Source of the DNA: Gracilaria caudata
Lineage: Eukaryota; Rhodophyta; Florideophyceae; Gracilariales; Gracilariaceae
Direction: 5' to 3'
Assembly: GCA_030374735.1 (NCBI GenBank)
Contig: JASCIV010000103.1
Span: forward strand, 1-46,410
Length of the DNA: 46,410 nucleotides
Shown here: in pieces, positions 1 to 9,450 of the stretch
Position numbering within the stretch: position 1 is the first letter of the stretch
Layout: every line of letters begins with the position of its first letter
Translations under genes and position numbers: made by a program
Notes under the pieces: generated by a model
Told to the model about the DNA's origin: nothing
Database searches by the model: none
Seen by the model: only the letters and a program-made list of their open reading frames with translations

Positions 1-895
1 GGAGAGATGGATCGTGCACTAGTGCCGAGGCGCGGCTGTTCCATATGGGATACCAATTTTGAAACACGAGCCAACAAGACGCCGAACAGTAACGGACGCA
101 ACGAAGGAGGAGAACAACCAATGGGGCAGGAGTCGAGCGTGGGACTGATGCGCGTTGGCGACGTGAAAGGATGAGGAAAGACGGCTTGCGCGCGAGGACA
201 ACATCGCGCAATGGAAGAGACACGAAGGCGGTGATAACTGTTCGCAGAGATGTAAAACAGGACGAGCAGATGTTACGCCGATACACGCGCGCAAATGCAG
301 ACTCGCCCGCGAACACGTCAAGCGGCGGCGAGCAGCTAACGCGAAGGCGAATGCCCGAAAGGTACGGCTGCCATTGAAGGGGCGGCGCGGCAAACGATCT
401 TCGTCAAACAGCGCCTGCTGACGTGGCCGCGTACCGCGCGTCGTGTCCACCCGGCCACGTGCGCCCGTGCTTACACCGCACGCGCCCCGCGCGCGACGCA
501 TATGCGCACGATTCCGCGCGCGCACCAATCGCGGCAACGCCGCACGTGCGCACGCCGCCTGCACCGGTGCCGCAGCGCGGTCTTCTCCACTCGCTGCGTG
601 CTGTCGTGCCGCCTTCGTGCAAGCGCCACAGCCCAAAAGCGCCGCGTTTTTCGCCGCTTGACGTTGCTCTGCGCGCGTCCCTGCGTCTCTGTCGCAGCGC
701 TTGCCCACGTTGCGGTTTTTCACCTACGAATCTACGCGTAGCTCCACTTTGCCCCCGCTTCCACTCGCGCCCCGCGTGCTTCCCCCTTGCTGACCGCTGC
801 CTGTGCCGCCGTCTCAGCGTCTACTGTCGCAGCTCTCGTACCGCACTCTTTCGTCCCGGCCTCCGCCACCCCGACCACCTCCCGAAGCACCCCTC
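1..895. other. CpG-dense leader, no gene seen
   Basis: This stretch is GC-rich and crowded with CG dinucleotides (many GCGCG runs between about 280 and 620), and becomes C/T-rich towards the start codon at 896. Long open frames occur on both strands, but they are Arg/Ala/Cys-rich, overlap each other and show no domain, so I read them as a by-product of few stop codons in GC-rich DNA. It probably holds the promoter and 5' UTR of the gene that starts at 896. No TATA box is obvious. Confidence 0.5.
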
Positions 896-2596
896 ATGCC
901 GAACCACTTTCTTCCCCACTCCTCCAAAACTTGCTCACCTCCTCCTCTCGGTGGCGCTCCCACCCCGGCCACGCCCGGCGTTTGGTCTGTTTCCCACGAC
1001 GAAATTAACCGAGCCCAAGCGCAGAGCGCCCACGCCAATGGGCCTCGTTCCTCGTTTGAGCTTGTCACCGATGTCACTTTCACATGGCCATACCCGGCAA
1101 GCTCCGCCTTCGTCACCGGTACCTTCTGCAACTGGGAGACTACCGATGCTATGACACAGACCCCAGCTGCCGACGGATCAGTGTGGATCTTTCGCAAAGC
1201 ATTGCCGCCTGGTGAATACCAATACAAGTGTATGTATCCTGCTTTCCCTGCCTTTCCACTTTTTCGCGTCACGCCCGCATTGCGCTAACTCTCCCGTTTC
1301 CTCCTTCGTTTGTGTGTCACAGTCATCATCGACAATGTGTGGCGACATGCACCTGGGCAGCCTACCACCCACGATGAACGGGGCATCATCAACAACGTCT
1401 TATCCGTCCAAGTCGAGCCGTGCGGCGACCTTACTTGCTTCTGCACTAGCTTCTTCGGAACCTCTCCAATCGACTCAGTCGGCGACACTGAGCCAATCTC
1501 CCAGATAGAAGCAGGCATCATGACCCCAACAACCATCAAGCAGTTCCAACGCAACATAGGCGTCGCCTACAGATACGTCGAACGCGACCATACCGCCCTG
1601 TTTCCGTTCCGAAAAGTCTACATGCATTCAAAAGTTTCTGACCGACCTTTCGATGTTACCGTCGTCAATGTCAAGAACCTGCCCGCCTTCCGTAGTTTGA
1701 TGGACATACAGTTAGCGGATGGAACCATCTCGAGAGCCTCATCTATGGAGAATATACATGACGAGCGATTACGATACGATCCTACTATCGCGTCGGTTAG
1801 TGATGCCGCGTACGCTGCCACTCTCAATGATCAGGGTGGTTCCCTTCCTCATACCGCTCCGTATCGGGCCAATGCGTTATCGAGTAATCCCACAGAACTG
1901 GCGTACTCGGTTCGGGCACGTCTGTCCTCCCCTGTTCTCGGCTTCAATCCGAAGGAATGTCATGATGGCATTCAATTGCTCGACACCAATCACTGCGCTG
2001 TTCGTGTACAAGAACGGGGACTGTACAAGTCTGTCCGGGGAGTGCTGCCAATACGCCAAGGGCCGCGAAAAGTGTACTATGAGTTTTTCATCTTGAGACA
2101 ATCATCGGGGGGTGGTGTTTGCATCGGCCTCAGTACACATGAGCTTCCTCTGAACTGCTTGTGTGGAACAAGACCAAATTCGATCGGCTTCTCTACATCT
2201 GGTAGCCTGATTCAAACTGTTGATGGAAAGGAAACCTGGAGAGATTTTGGAGATGGACTTGAATCCGGTTGCACTATTGGTTGTCTTGTTTCTATGAGTG
2301 TGCCGCGGAATAAAAACGGCAACGGTAAGAGGTCACGGTTGGTGTCAACAGAGTTCTTTGTTGATGGCAAATCGAGAGGCACTGTCGAATACCAGTTTGT
2401 CGGGGATTTGGACGTGTTTCCTACCTTGTCGTTGTTCTTCAAACACTCACGCGTATATGCTCGATTTAATGGCCAGGACATGCTCTTCGCTTCTTCACTT
2501 CCAGTCGGTGAGGAAATACTTACGCTCGATGGTCAGAAAATACGCCGCGATGCCGGTAATACGCCAAGAAATATGGGGTTGAACAGCCACGTATAG
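896..2596 (+). CDS. CBM48 (AMPK-type glycogen-binding) plus SPRY domain protein
   Basis: Two exons, 896-1229 and 1323-2596, give 535 aa. The intron 1230-1322 (GTATGT...CACAG, phase 1) rejoins a broken carbohydrate-binding module: YQYK-F-IIDNVW reads through the junction. CBM48 lies at about residues 57-147, with the FTWPY strand, the G-T-F-C-N-W turn, and the EYQYKFIIDNVW and NNVLSV strands typical of AMPK-beta and starch-binding modules. A SPRY domain lies at about 362-498 (YYEFFIL, GVCIGLST, IGFSTSG, FFVDGKSRG, FPTLSLF). The 200 residues between are unrecognised. I chose ATG 896 because longer readings need a GTG start. The likely role is binding alpha-glucan (cytosolic floridean starch if this is a red alga) while SPRY binds a protein partner; this is inference. 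No kinase- or phosphatase-type catalytic domain is present. It converges on ARL2 downstream. Confidence 0.85.
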
Positions 2597-2937
2597 ATGG
2601 TATGTGTGGTTCTGTCGTGTGTTTGACCCTGTTCATTCCAAAGCGCCAACTATCCTCACTTCCCCTGTTCTTTTCCGAGTCGTCTTATAGCGCTGTGCTG
2701 CTGCAACCTATCTCCAGTTTTGTATCATCTCTGTCGATATTCCTACCTCGTCACACTCACAGATTCCGCTCCTCGTATCAAACCTGCTCATTCAACCGTT
2801 AGTTTTCCCGTTAACCATAATTGGACAAGTTGAATTTGTTCCCACATATCCCATTAATTCAAATGCCATAGAGCCTGTAAATGAAAGAATGCACGACCAT
2901 TCGCTTCACATCGTGCCAATCCACCGAGCCCCGAACC
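2597..2937. other. Convergent intergenic spacer
   Basis: This 341-bp spacer separates the 3' ends of the CBM48-SPRY gene (+) and ARL2 (-). It should hold both 3' UTRs. I see no further gene or clear repeat in it. Confidence 0.5.
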
Positions 2938-3519
2938 TCAGTCTGCGAGTATGATTCGAGACGACACTTCTTGAACGAGCCATTCGATGCTTTTTGTGAG
3001 TCGATTCTCAATGCTGGTGTCGTCTTCGCCTGAAAGAGCTGAACATGCGAATACTTGCCAATGGCGCTTCTTCCCGATCATATCATTCAGAGCCAAGTGC
3101 TCAATTATTTGCTCTGTTGAGAGTGCGCCGCTTAGATCTTGCTTATTTGCTAGTATGAGTAGAGAGGCGCCAGCCAGCCTTTCTTCCATGAGAAGTTTCT
3201 CCAATTCTGTTCGACAGTCACATAAACGGGCCACGTCGGCAGAGTCTACAACCCAGATGATTCCATCCGTTTGTTCGAAATAGTTCCGCCAATATGTACG
3301 GATTGTCTGCTGTCCACCTACATCCCACATGTTGAGCTTGTACTTGTCAAACTCCAGAGTGTTGATATCGAATCCGAGGGTGGGTGAAACGCTATGTACG
3401 TCTTCTCCCTTTAAGCGCTTCATGATAGTTGTCTTACCGGCATTGTCCAATCCAAGCACCAAAATGCGTATTTCTCTTTCTTGAGCCTTCACTTTTCTGA
3501 GGATGGTCATTAGACCCAT
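2938..3519 (-). CDS. ARL2: ARF-like small GTPase ARL2
   Basis: An intact 193-aa, intronless ARF-family GTPase. The N-terminus MGLMTILRKVKAQEREIRIL and the P-loop GLDNAGKT (about 24-31) match ARL2 closely. Switch II has WDVGGQ, the base-specifying motif is NKQD, and SAL serves as the G5 region. The stretches YWRNYFEQTDGIIWVVDSAD and EERLAGASLLI are characteristic of ARL2 rather than ARF1 or ARL3. The family controls tubulin-cofactor D/TBCE-dependent tubulin folding and release of lipidated cargo. Length is close to the usual 184 aa, with a slightly longer C-terminus. It is divergent from the CCDC12 gene, with about 460 bp between the start codons. Confidence 0.96.
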   Translation of the reverse strand: MGLMTILRKVKAQEREIRILVLGLDNAGKTTIMKRLKGEDVHSVSPTLGFDINTLEFDKYKLNMWDVGGQQTIRTYWRNYFEQTDGIIWVVDSADVARLCDCRTELEKLLMEERLAGASLLILANKQDLSGALSTEQIIEHLALNDMIGKKRHWQVFACSALSGEDDTSIENRLTKSIEWLVQEVSSRIILAD

Positions 3520-3978
3520 GATTCGAATCGGTTTGGCCTAAAGAAGATCTCAATACGCATTACCCACGTGGAGAAACGAAGTAAAATGGGCCTTGAACGA
3601 AAGGTGGGTGCCGCTTGAAAACAAGTAAGAAGAACAACCTTACCAAACCACAATGCGTGATGAGTGCAGAACTCAAAACAACGCGCCGCACGGGGTTCCG
3701 TGGAAACTGCGAAAGTAGACTTCTACCCGTGGTACCCGGCCTTCGATTCAAACCATTCACAGGGAATGTTCGCCATCATGCAAGATGTGATCGCAAGCTG
3801 TAAGCTTTCGCTATTGACAGCTTCTTAAAGCAGCGCTTCAATGGCACTCTGCTTTGCATTATTATGTGAAGTGTTTTTGTTAAAACCCCAAAGAGGACGA
3901 AAAGAAATTCAAGCCGCCAGGCAGGTGCCACCTCGGCGTTGTAAGTGTGAACGTTTGGCTTGGGTGAGGGCAGTGGCC
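3520..3978. other. Divergent promoter region ARL2 / CCDC12
   Basis: About 460 bp lie between the ARL2 start (-) and the CCDC12 start (+). Small open frames on both strands show no recognisable domain. A GTAAGT at about 3943 followed by AG-rich sequence leaves room for a 5' UTR intron in CCDC12, which I cannot confirm. Confidence 0.4.
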
Positions 3979-4459
3979 ATGAGACAGGAAAGAAGGTCCA
4001 ACGAAATGGAAAACACCGAGACAGCAGATGTGCTGAAAAAGCTTCGATTTCAGAACTATGTCCCTCGCACAGAAGAACTGAAGAAATGTATGCTTCATTC
4101 CCAGCGTCTCGGTTTTAAGTCGTAACTGATAACTAACAAAAACTATCTCTGAAATCAACACATCAGACTGTGAAGAAGCAGACGAACCAGATGCGGTCCT
4201 GCAGCAAATCCTTGAGGAGCAGCAAGCTCTAATTCGCTCTTCGAATAGAAAGTTTGTGGACCCCGCATTAGATCTGGACAATATCGTACCACGGAAGGGT
4301 AACTGGGACATGAAGAAAAGCTTGGCCCCAAAACTGCAACGCTTAGAACAAAGAACGAAAAGAGCACTCGTTGAGATTCTCCGAGAGAAACAAACTGAGC
4401 AGAGAAAGCTGCTCTCGCAACCGGATGATTTGCGTTCGCTATCATCTGACGACGGATAA
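3979..4459 (+). CDS. CCDC12: CCDC12/Cwf18-family spliceosome protein
   Basis: Exons 3979-4087 and 4167-4459 give 133 aa. The intron 4088-4166 (GTATGC...ATCAG, 79 bp, phase 1) joins EELKK to YCEEADEPD. The two conserved blocks of the Cwf18 family are present: LRFQNYVPRTEELKK in exon 1 and LDNIVPRKGNWDMKKSLAPK followed by a basic helix (LEQRTKRALVEILREK) in exon 2. Family members are NTC/Prp19-associated components of the activated spliceosome in the nucleus. The start is uncertain: ATG 3979 is used, ATG 4006 would give MENTETAD, and an in-frame ATG at 3841 would add 46 unlike residues. A possible 5' UTR intron (GTAAGT near 3943) would favour 4006. Length is a little under human CCDC12 (about 166 aa). 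Confidence 0.85.
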
Positions 4460-4683
4460 ACAAGCGAGGCTCAAAGCCTTTAGGTCGCATGACGAGGTAC
4501 TTGTTTAGCTCATAATCTTTATCTACCTGTTCGACATTTATAGGCGACCAGAACAGCGCAAACGCTTTCCGCCATCGCAGCAGAAAGGAGATACGGCTTG
4601 TACAAAGCGAAACTCGCCGCAATTCCAACGCCGGATGAGCCCACGGTCTTGTAAAAGCAGTAGGTGCAAGTTACACCGAACAC

Positions 4684-4692
4684 GTTTTATTT
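4684..4692 (-). terminator. Poly(A)-signal-like hexamer overlapping the RPS24 stop
   Basis: On the minus strand the stop codon TAA (4689-4687) lies inside AATAAA (4691-4686). The short 3' region and convergent CCDC12 end (4459) fit a compact terminator. It could also be chance in an AT-rich spot. Confidence 0.35.
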
Positions 4693-5286
4693 ATGACCCA
4701 AGGATTTACCCTTAGCAACACCACGCAGTTTCAAAGATCGATTCTTTCGCTCCCTTCTCTGCTTACGCGATCCGGTGGGCGCTTCAGCCATACCTGCACG
4801 ACGCAGTCTGTACACAGGCTCAAACTTTTTAGCAGCGGTGAGACTGTCGTAAATGACTCCAAATCCAGTGCTCTTTCCACCCCCAAATTGGGTGGAGAAA
4901 CCGAAGAGGAAAATGGTGGACGGATCGGAAACCTTGTACATCTTCGTAAGCTTCTCGGTTAGTTCCGCCTTGGGAACGTTTGCGCGACCGGGATGCAACA
5001 CATCGATTACCTGTTGTTGTGGATTTCACATTATGGGGATGTGTTAGCACGAGATGTGATCATGGCTAAAAAAAGTTGCCGCTCGCTTTCGAGATCGCAT
5101 TGAGTATAGGATTGATAGATCCGCTTTCTCTCTTGACGCTTTCAAATCTCAGAATCGGTTTGAAACAGCCTTCTCACGTTAAATTCGCATCAAAGGACTC
5201 CAGCAACTTACAAATTGCTTTCTTTGCAGAAGCTGGTTCGTTAAAAACTTCCGGGTGCGGATAGTGCACGTCTTCGAGTCAGACAT
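4687..5286 (-). CDS. RPS24: 40S ribosomal protein eS24 (RPS24)
   Basis: Exon 1 is 5286-5212 (MSDSKTCTIRTRKFLTNQLL then QRKQF) and exon 2 is 5010-4687, giving 132 aa, the usual family length. The 201-bp intron (5211-5011, GTAAGT...ACAG, phase 0) joins QRKQF to VIDVLHPG, exactly as in the animal protein. Further hallmarks are KMYKVSDPSTIFLFGF, FGGGKSTGFGVIYD and the basic tail SRKQRRERKNR. It is a structural protein of the small subunit needed for pre-rRNA processing. A reading that starts at the first ATG of exon 2 would lose the conserved N-terminus. Promoter elements should lie within 5287-5736, shared with the divergent PDCL3-like gene. Confidence 0.95.
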
Positions 5287-5736
5287 CTTTGCTTTCGATG
5301 GAGCCCTGAAGACAGAAGGCAGCCGAGCGGGAGCGAGAATGGGAGCTGGGTCTGAAAGATGGATCACCACGAGAGCGTTGGAGGCGTTGCCGACGTCGTA
5401 CCATCGAATGCCACAGTACCCGCAGGGTCGCCGGCGACAACAACAAATTTCTGTATCGTGTCACACGTGTATAACAGAAGTACGCGAGGACAAACTGGTA
5501 CGGCACCAGTGCATAGCGGACTATGGCTTACAATTGAATTTGTCCAATTGACCTGAAGAAATGAATACTGCTCAATTACATCGCTGAGTGCAAGTCCCTG
5601 AAAATGTTGCTCATGAGAAATGTTGACATTAACTTAGAACTGATGAGCACCTCTGCTTCGGGAAAGACGCCTGATTCGACGCCAAGACGAAGGCAGTAAC
5701 TCGGACTCCCGCCTTCAAACGAGTGATTACCTAGCA
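5287..5736. other. Divergent promoter region RPS24 / PDCL3
   Basis: The 450 bp between two divergent start codons contain short open frames without recognisable features. It probably works as a bidirectional promoter; no TATA box stands out. Confidence 0.4.
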
Positions 5737-6525
5737 ATGGCTTCTCTTGGAACAGGTGCAGCAAAGGAATCTACAGAATGGGACGACATTTTGAAGGCGA
5801 AGGGGATCATCCCTGAGAAGACACCGGAAGAGCTCGCAGAAGAACAATTGAAAGATATTGTCCAGCAAACTGTAGAGACGTATGATCCTCACGAGCGCAA
5901 GACTGTTGAACAGCTGGATGAGGATTTGGAGGAAGCAGATTCTGATGAGGAAAGAATTCTTGAAAGCTACAGACAGAGAAGAATACAGCAAATGAAGGTT
6001 GAAGCGATGAGGCCAAAGTTCGGTCCAGGTGTGCCATACGTTCCTGCTAGTGATTGGAAAGCTGAGGTTACTGAAGCAGGAGCTGATATTTATGTTATTG
6101 TCCATTTGGTACGTTATATCTAACGCTATGACTTTTCTTCGCGCTCAAGTCAAAGCTCAGAACTAACGAATCGAATCCCGATCCGAGCGATGTTTCCCTC
6201 TTCGCAGTTTCAACCAAGTATTGAAGCGTGCAAACTCATGGATGCTCGTCTTCTGGAGTTATCTACGAAGTTCCGTCATACAAAGTTTGTCAAGTGTAAG
6301 GCCACGGATGCAATCAAGAATTACCCGGATAGCAAATGCCCCACACTTCTTGTATACAAGGAAGGGAAAGTGCTAAAGCAATTCGTTGGATTTAGTGACT
6401 TCAAGACCAGCACGCCAGTTGCTGATGATATCGAATGGGCCCTTAGCAGAACTGGGGCAGTTGACACGGATCTAGAAGAACCTCCAAGCGCATCTGCAAA
6501 GCGATTCAACCTTCGAAGATTTTGA
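5737..6525 (+). CDS. PDCL3: Phosducin-like protein 3 (PLP2/PDCL3 type)
   Basis: Exons 5737-6108 and 6208-6525 give 229 aa (human PDCL3 is 239). The intron 6109-6207 (GTACGT...TCGCAG, 99 bp, phase 0) joins YVIVHL to FQPSIEAC, rebuilding the first strands of the thioredoxin-like fold. N-terminal marks are TEWDDILKAKGI(I)PEK, EELAEEQLKDIV and SDEERILESYRQRR; C-terminal marks are KCKATDAIKNYPDSKCPTLL, VYKEGKVLKQFVG and DDIEWALSRTGAV. Family members act in the cytosol with the CCT/TRiC chaperonin in folding actin and tubulin. The last 20 residues (SASAKRFNLRRF end) are basic and lineage-specific. Confidence 0.92.
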
Positions 6526-7005
6526 TATATGCTTTTCGTTCAGCCAGGTTTCCTTTCTGAGGTCATTAGGGTCATGTCTATTGCAGTTTACATGTTCTGT
6601 TACCACTCATTATCTAAATTTTATGATCGAAAGACTATTCTGCCGGGATTCTTGAGGCAGAAAGCCAAATTCGACCCCAAGTGGTCGATGCTCGTCAGTT
6701 TTGAGCAGAGTTCAGAGATTGCTGAGGCTTGTTAGACATTCACAAAAGGCCAGGTAGTCATGCAAACGAAGGAGCGCTTTCCCCGTAGAGAAGGACAGCA
6801 GAACACCGATGGTGCGCCTGCATTCAGCGAAGAAATCATCGGTCCTTGAACGCACATTGACACCACAGCGTCAGCAACACTCTCGCTCGGTTATTGCTTT
6901 CTCGCTTGGTTATTCTTTGAGACGTGAGCATTGCCCCCGCTTCAAAGAATAACCAAGCGAGAATGTTCCTACGAAAACCATTGCCTTCGTGGTCTTTCAT
7001 CATAA
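6526..7005. other. Convergent spacer with fold-back repeat
   Basis: This 480-bp spacer lies between the 3' ends of the PDCL3-like (+) and BtuF-like (-) genes. Apart from the hairpin at 6899-6963, no gene is supported; a 68-aa open frame at 6529-6735 follows directly after the PDCL3 stop without any domain. Confidence 0.45.
6882..6963. repeat. Perfect 22-bp inverted repeat plus a direct partial copy
   Basis: The arms 6899-6920 and 6942-6963 are exact reverse complements (22 of 22) around a 21-nt loop. Just before the left arm, 6882-6899 is a direct imperfect copy of 6901-6918 (16 of 18). Three copies of one motif in the order direct, direct, inverted suggest local template switching. It sits where the 3' UTRs of two convergent genes would meet, so both transcripts could form the stem. 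Confidence 0.85.
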
Positions 7006-8034
7006 TTAAGCTGGTTTCCATTCATGCCAAATCGTACCTTTCATTCCGAAGTCGGAATTGTCCATCACAATTTCTGCGACAGCTTTGGCCGTATCCACGA
7101 CGTTCACTAAAGACGGCCGAGAGAACAATGTGGTTGCGTCAGAAATGATATATCTGACGTCAGATGGATTCGGTAGCTCTTCATTTGCTTCGTAAAATCT
7201 TCGCACGAAACGTTCTGCGGTTTCTCTAGAAATGGCACATAGTGCGAAAATGATGATATCGACTTCCCTCAACGAAGACGGCGCAACGCAGACAGATGGC
7301 GACCCGGGCTTCACAAAATCATCCAACCTTCCGCTGATTTCAACAACAGAAGGGATCCAATCTCCCGCCAAGTAGAGCGGATCAGTCCACTGCACAACAG
7401 AAACGCGAGGCCGTTTTCTGTGGTCTGGGAGTCTGTGGTTAACCGCAGCGCGAATTCTTTGAAGTGAAAGCTTTGCAGTTGCGATGCAAGATAGTGCTTT
7501 GGTTGGGGAGTTCAACACGCGGCCAATAATCTGGTACAAGCTAAAAATACCCATTAGACTCACTGGATTAGCGGATACCACGATAAGCCCAGGCATAACG
7601 AGTTGAAGGGCATGTTTGATCTCTTCCTCACTCGGGTCAAGTTCTGTTTTTGGCGGTTTTAAATGCGTGAACAAAACCGTGGGCTTAGTTTGAACCAGCG
7701 AAGGTATGTTGATACGATAAAAAGAACATGTGTGCGTGCTAAGCAATTCTTTCACTGAATGTTGAAGTGAAAACGTTGCGTTCCAGCCAGCCGCGATCTG
7801 TGTGGATTCCAAACCGTCTGCAGAAATTTTAGTGTTGGTAACACAAGGAGTTGGATTCTGGACCGTGCATTCATGCGTGACGGCGACTAGGCCAGAGGAT
7901 TCTTCGAATTCAGTGATAATGTCTGTGAACCCGGGGAGCAAACATGCTATTCTGGTTGATGATGGCCATCCTGAGGTCTGTTGTTGCACAGTTTGCTGCA
8001 TCACGCCGGAATTACGGGCATTTTTGAAACCCAT
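7006..8034 (-). CDS. BtuF-like (cobalamin/Fe-siderophore) substrate-binding family protein
   Basis: An intronless 342-aa protein. It resembles the class-III periplasmic-binding-protein fold of the BtuF family: a first-lobe motif at about 27-56 (RIACLLPGFTDII, then LVAVTHEC), the helix-linking stretch FYRINIPSLVQTKPTVLFTH, and the diagnostic second-lobe motif at 213-238 (VVQWTDPLYLAGDWIP then EISGRLD), followed by a D-I-I-I-F strand. Bacterial members bind cobalamin or related ligands outside the membrane. Here no signal or transit peptide is obvious (N-terminus MGFKNARNSGVMQQTVQQQT) and no transporter subunits are adjacent, so a soluble intracellular role is likely but unknown. Similar orphan proteins exist in plants and algae; an ancient bacterial origin is inference. 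Divergent from ELP5. Confidence 0.72.
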   Translation of the reverse strand: MGFKNARNSGVMQQTVQQQTSGWPSSTRIACLLPGFTDIITEFEESSGLVAVTHECTVQNPTPCVTNTKISADGLESTQIAAGWNATFSLQHSVKELLSTHTCSFYRINIPSLVQTKPTVLFTHLKPPKTELDPSEEEIKHALQLVMPGLIVVSANPVSLMGIFSLYQIIGRVLNSPTKALSCIATAKLSLQRIRAAVNHRLPDHRKRPRVSVVQWTDPLYLAGDWIPSVVEISGRLDDFVKPGSPSVCVAPSSLREVDIIIFALCAISRETAERFVRRFYEANEELPNPSDVRYIISDATTLFSRPSLVNVVDTAKAVAEIVMDNSDFGMKGTIWHEWKPA

Positions 8035-8355
8035 TCTTAAATATACTGCCTTCTACACTAGCTCATCCTACTCGATATAGACAACCCTTTGAACTCTTGG
8101 CATGTCCTTGCTCAACGAGGTGGGTCGCGGCCGAAGATTTGTTGAGCTCAACTGTCAAAGCCATGATTGGTTACAGCAATGTTGTGGAAATCTCACAGTA
8201 TCTGCAAATTGTACGAAAAAAAAAGACCTTTCAAACATTGGTCATTCCATCATTCATCATGTTTCGGCAAGCTCATGTGTTTTGTGTCTTCAACCGCTTG
8301 TACCACACGCTTTCGTGCACGCACTAGATAACAATGATCCCGATCGGCTTGAACA
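8035..8355. other. Divergent promoter region BtuF-like / ELP5
   Basis: The 321 bp between two divergent starts contain an A-run at 8217-8224. An open frame at about 8102-8359 ends in a TGA that overlaps the ELP5 ATG (ATGA), but it lacks domains and I treat it as chance. Confidence 0.4.
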
Positions 8356-9450
8356 ATGAGTTTTTCGAGCGCGTCCACGATATCTATAATTCGAAACAAA
8401 GGAAATGGTTATCTCGACAAAGGAGTAGTGCCTGCAGTGACTGAGTATGTTCTGAGGGAACTTTGCATCAAACGATCCGCATCTGAAGCAGGTACTGTTT
8501 CTACTGTATTGCTCTCGATACGCCAACCTGCATCCGTTTACGCATCCCTCTGTGAAAGGCTATCCATCCCTTCAAGTAACGTGCTCGATGCATACTCAGA
8601 ATGGTATTCGTTCCGTGAACAGAACAAAGATTCTCAGCCCTCTCCGATCGAAACCAATATCGTCAACTTGGGAGACTGGGATCCAGGTTCTAGAACTTCA
8701 GCGCTCCTCCTCTCAGAGTATGTCCTCGGTGTCTTCAGACGAGAGGGACAGAAAAGCAGAATACTTGTGATTGACTCATTAGCCTTGCTTTTTCCGGGAG
8801 ATGACATCTTCAAAGAGCTTTTGAGCTTATCAGGTAAGCTTTCGCCAGAATCAACAGAGGGAAGTAATGAAGAAAGTAAAGTGACAATAGTTGGCATCCT
8901 CGACCAAGCACAACATCATCGTACGGTTCTTAAGTATCCTGAGTCTCTCAATGCCATATGTGATATTGACGTCAGCGTTTCGCAAACAACAGACCGTTAT
9001 GGAAAGTCCACTAAATCAGATGCAACCCAACCACGTGACTTTGTACGCTTGGACATTTGGAGAAGGAAGCCTTCAGGTAGAGTTATTTTCGAAGTTGTCT
9101 CTGGTGTCATGGAATGGAATGAACTCAACTTGTCTCAAATAGAGACCAAGTTGAACGCGGCAAATGACGCAGTAGCGAAGAAGACCGATGAACAAGACCT
9201 GGCTCAAACACTTGCAGAACATGGACTAAGCTTCCGGGTATCTCTCACTTCCAAAGAGAGAGAAGTCCGTGCTGCCGCGGGACTTCCGTACTTGCACAAA
9301 GACGAAAAATTGGCTGATTCAGCTCTCCAACTTCATCCCGCTAACCTTCAAGTAACAGCAGAGGGCAGCTCAACTCATCAGCTCGAGTATTCTAGCGATG
9401 ATTCCTTAGATGGAAGTGATGAGGAAGAATTGTTTTCCGAAGATGTGTAA
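8356..9450 (+). CDS. ELP5: Elongator complex protein 5
   Basis: A 364-aa intronless protein. The RecA-like core without Walker motifs is seen as ILVIDSLALLF (equivalent to the ALDSLSWLL strand of ELP5) and a long helix-strand pattern. The clearest family mark is the C-terminal segment LSFRVSLTSKEREVRAAAGL with PY just after it, matching the conserved L-x-F-x-L-x-L-S-x-K-E-R-E-A-R block of ELP5/IKI1. The protein ends in an acidic tail (SSDDSLDGSDEEELFSEDV), as in animal ELP5. ELP4-5-6 form a hexameric ring that helps Elongator modify wobble uridines of tRNA. The N-terminal 60 residues align poorly by eye, so the start at 8356 is the first ATG rather than a proven one. Confidence 0.78.
   Translation: MSFSSASTISIIRNKGNGYLDKGVVPAVTEYVLRELCIKRSASEAGTVSTVLLSIRQPASVYASLCERLSIPSSNVLDAYSEWYSFREQNKDSQPSPIETNIVNLGDWDPGSRTSALLLSEYVLGVFRREGQKSRILVIDSLALLFPGDDIFKELLSLSGKLSPESTEGSNEESKVTIVGILDQAQHHRTVLKYPESLNAICDIDVSVSQTTDRYGKSTKSDATQPRDFVRLDIWRRKPSGRVIFEVVSGVMEWNELNLSQIETKLNAANDAVAKKTDEQDLAQTLAEHGLSFRVSLTSKEREVRAAAGLPYLHKDEKLADSALQLHPANLQVTAEGSSTHQLEYSSDDSLDGSDEEELFSEDV

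Noticed and set aside
19..1154. Long overlapping open frames on both strands in the CpG-rich leader
   Set aside because: Arg/Ala/Cys/Pro-rich, mutually overlapping, no domain; stop codons are simply rare in this composition.
8102..8359. 85-aa frame whose TGA overlaps the ELP5 ATG
   Set aside because: Looks like translational coupling, but this is a eukaryote-type locus, the peptide has no features, and the overlap can arise by chance.
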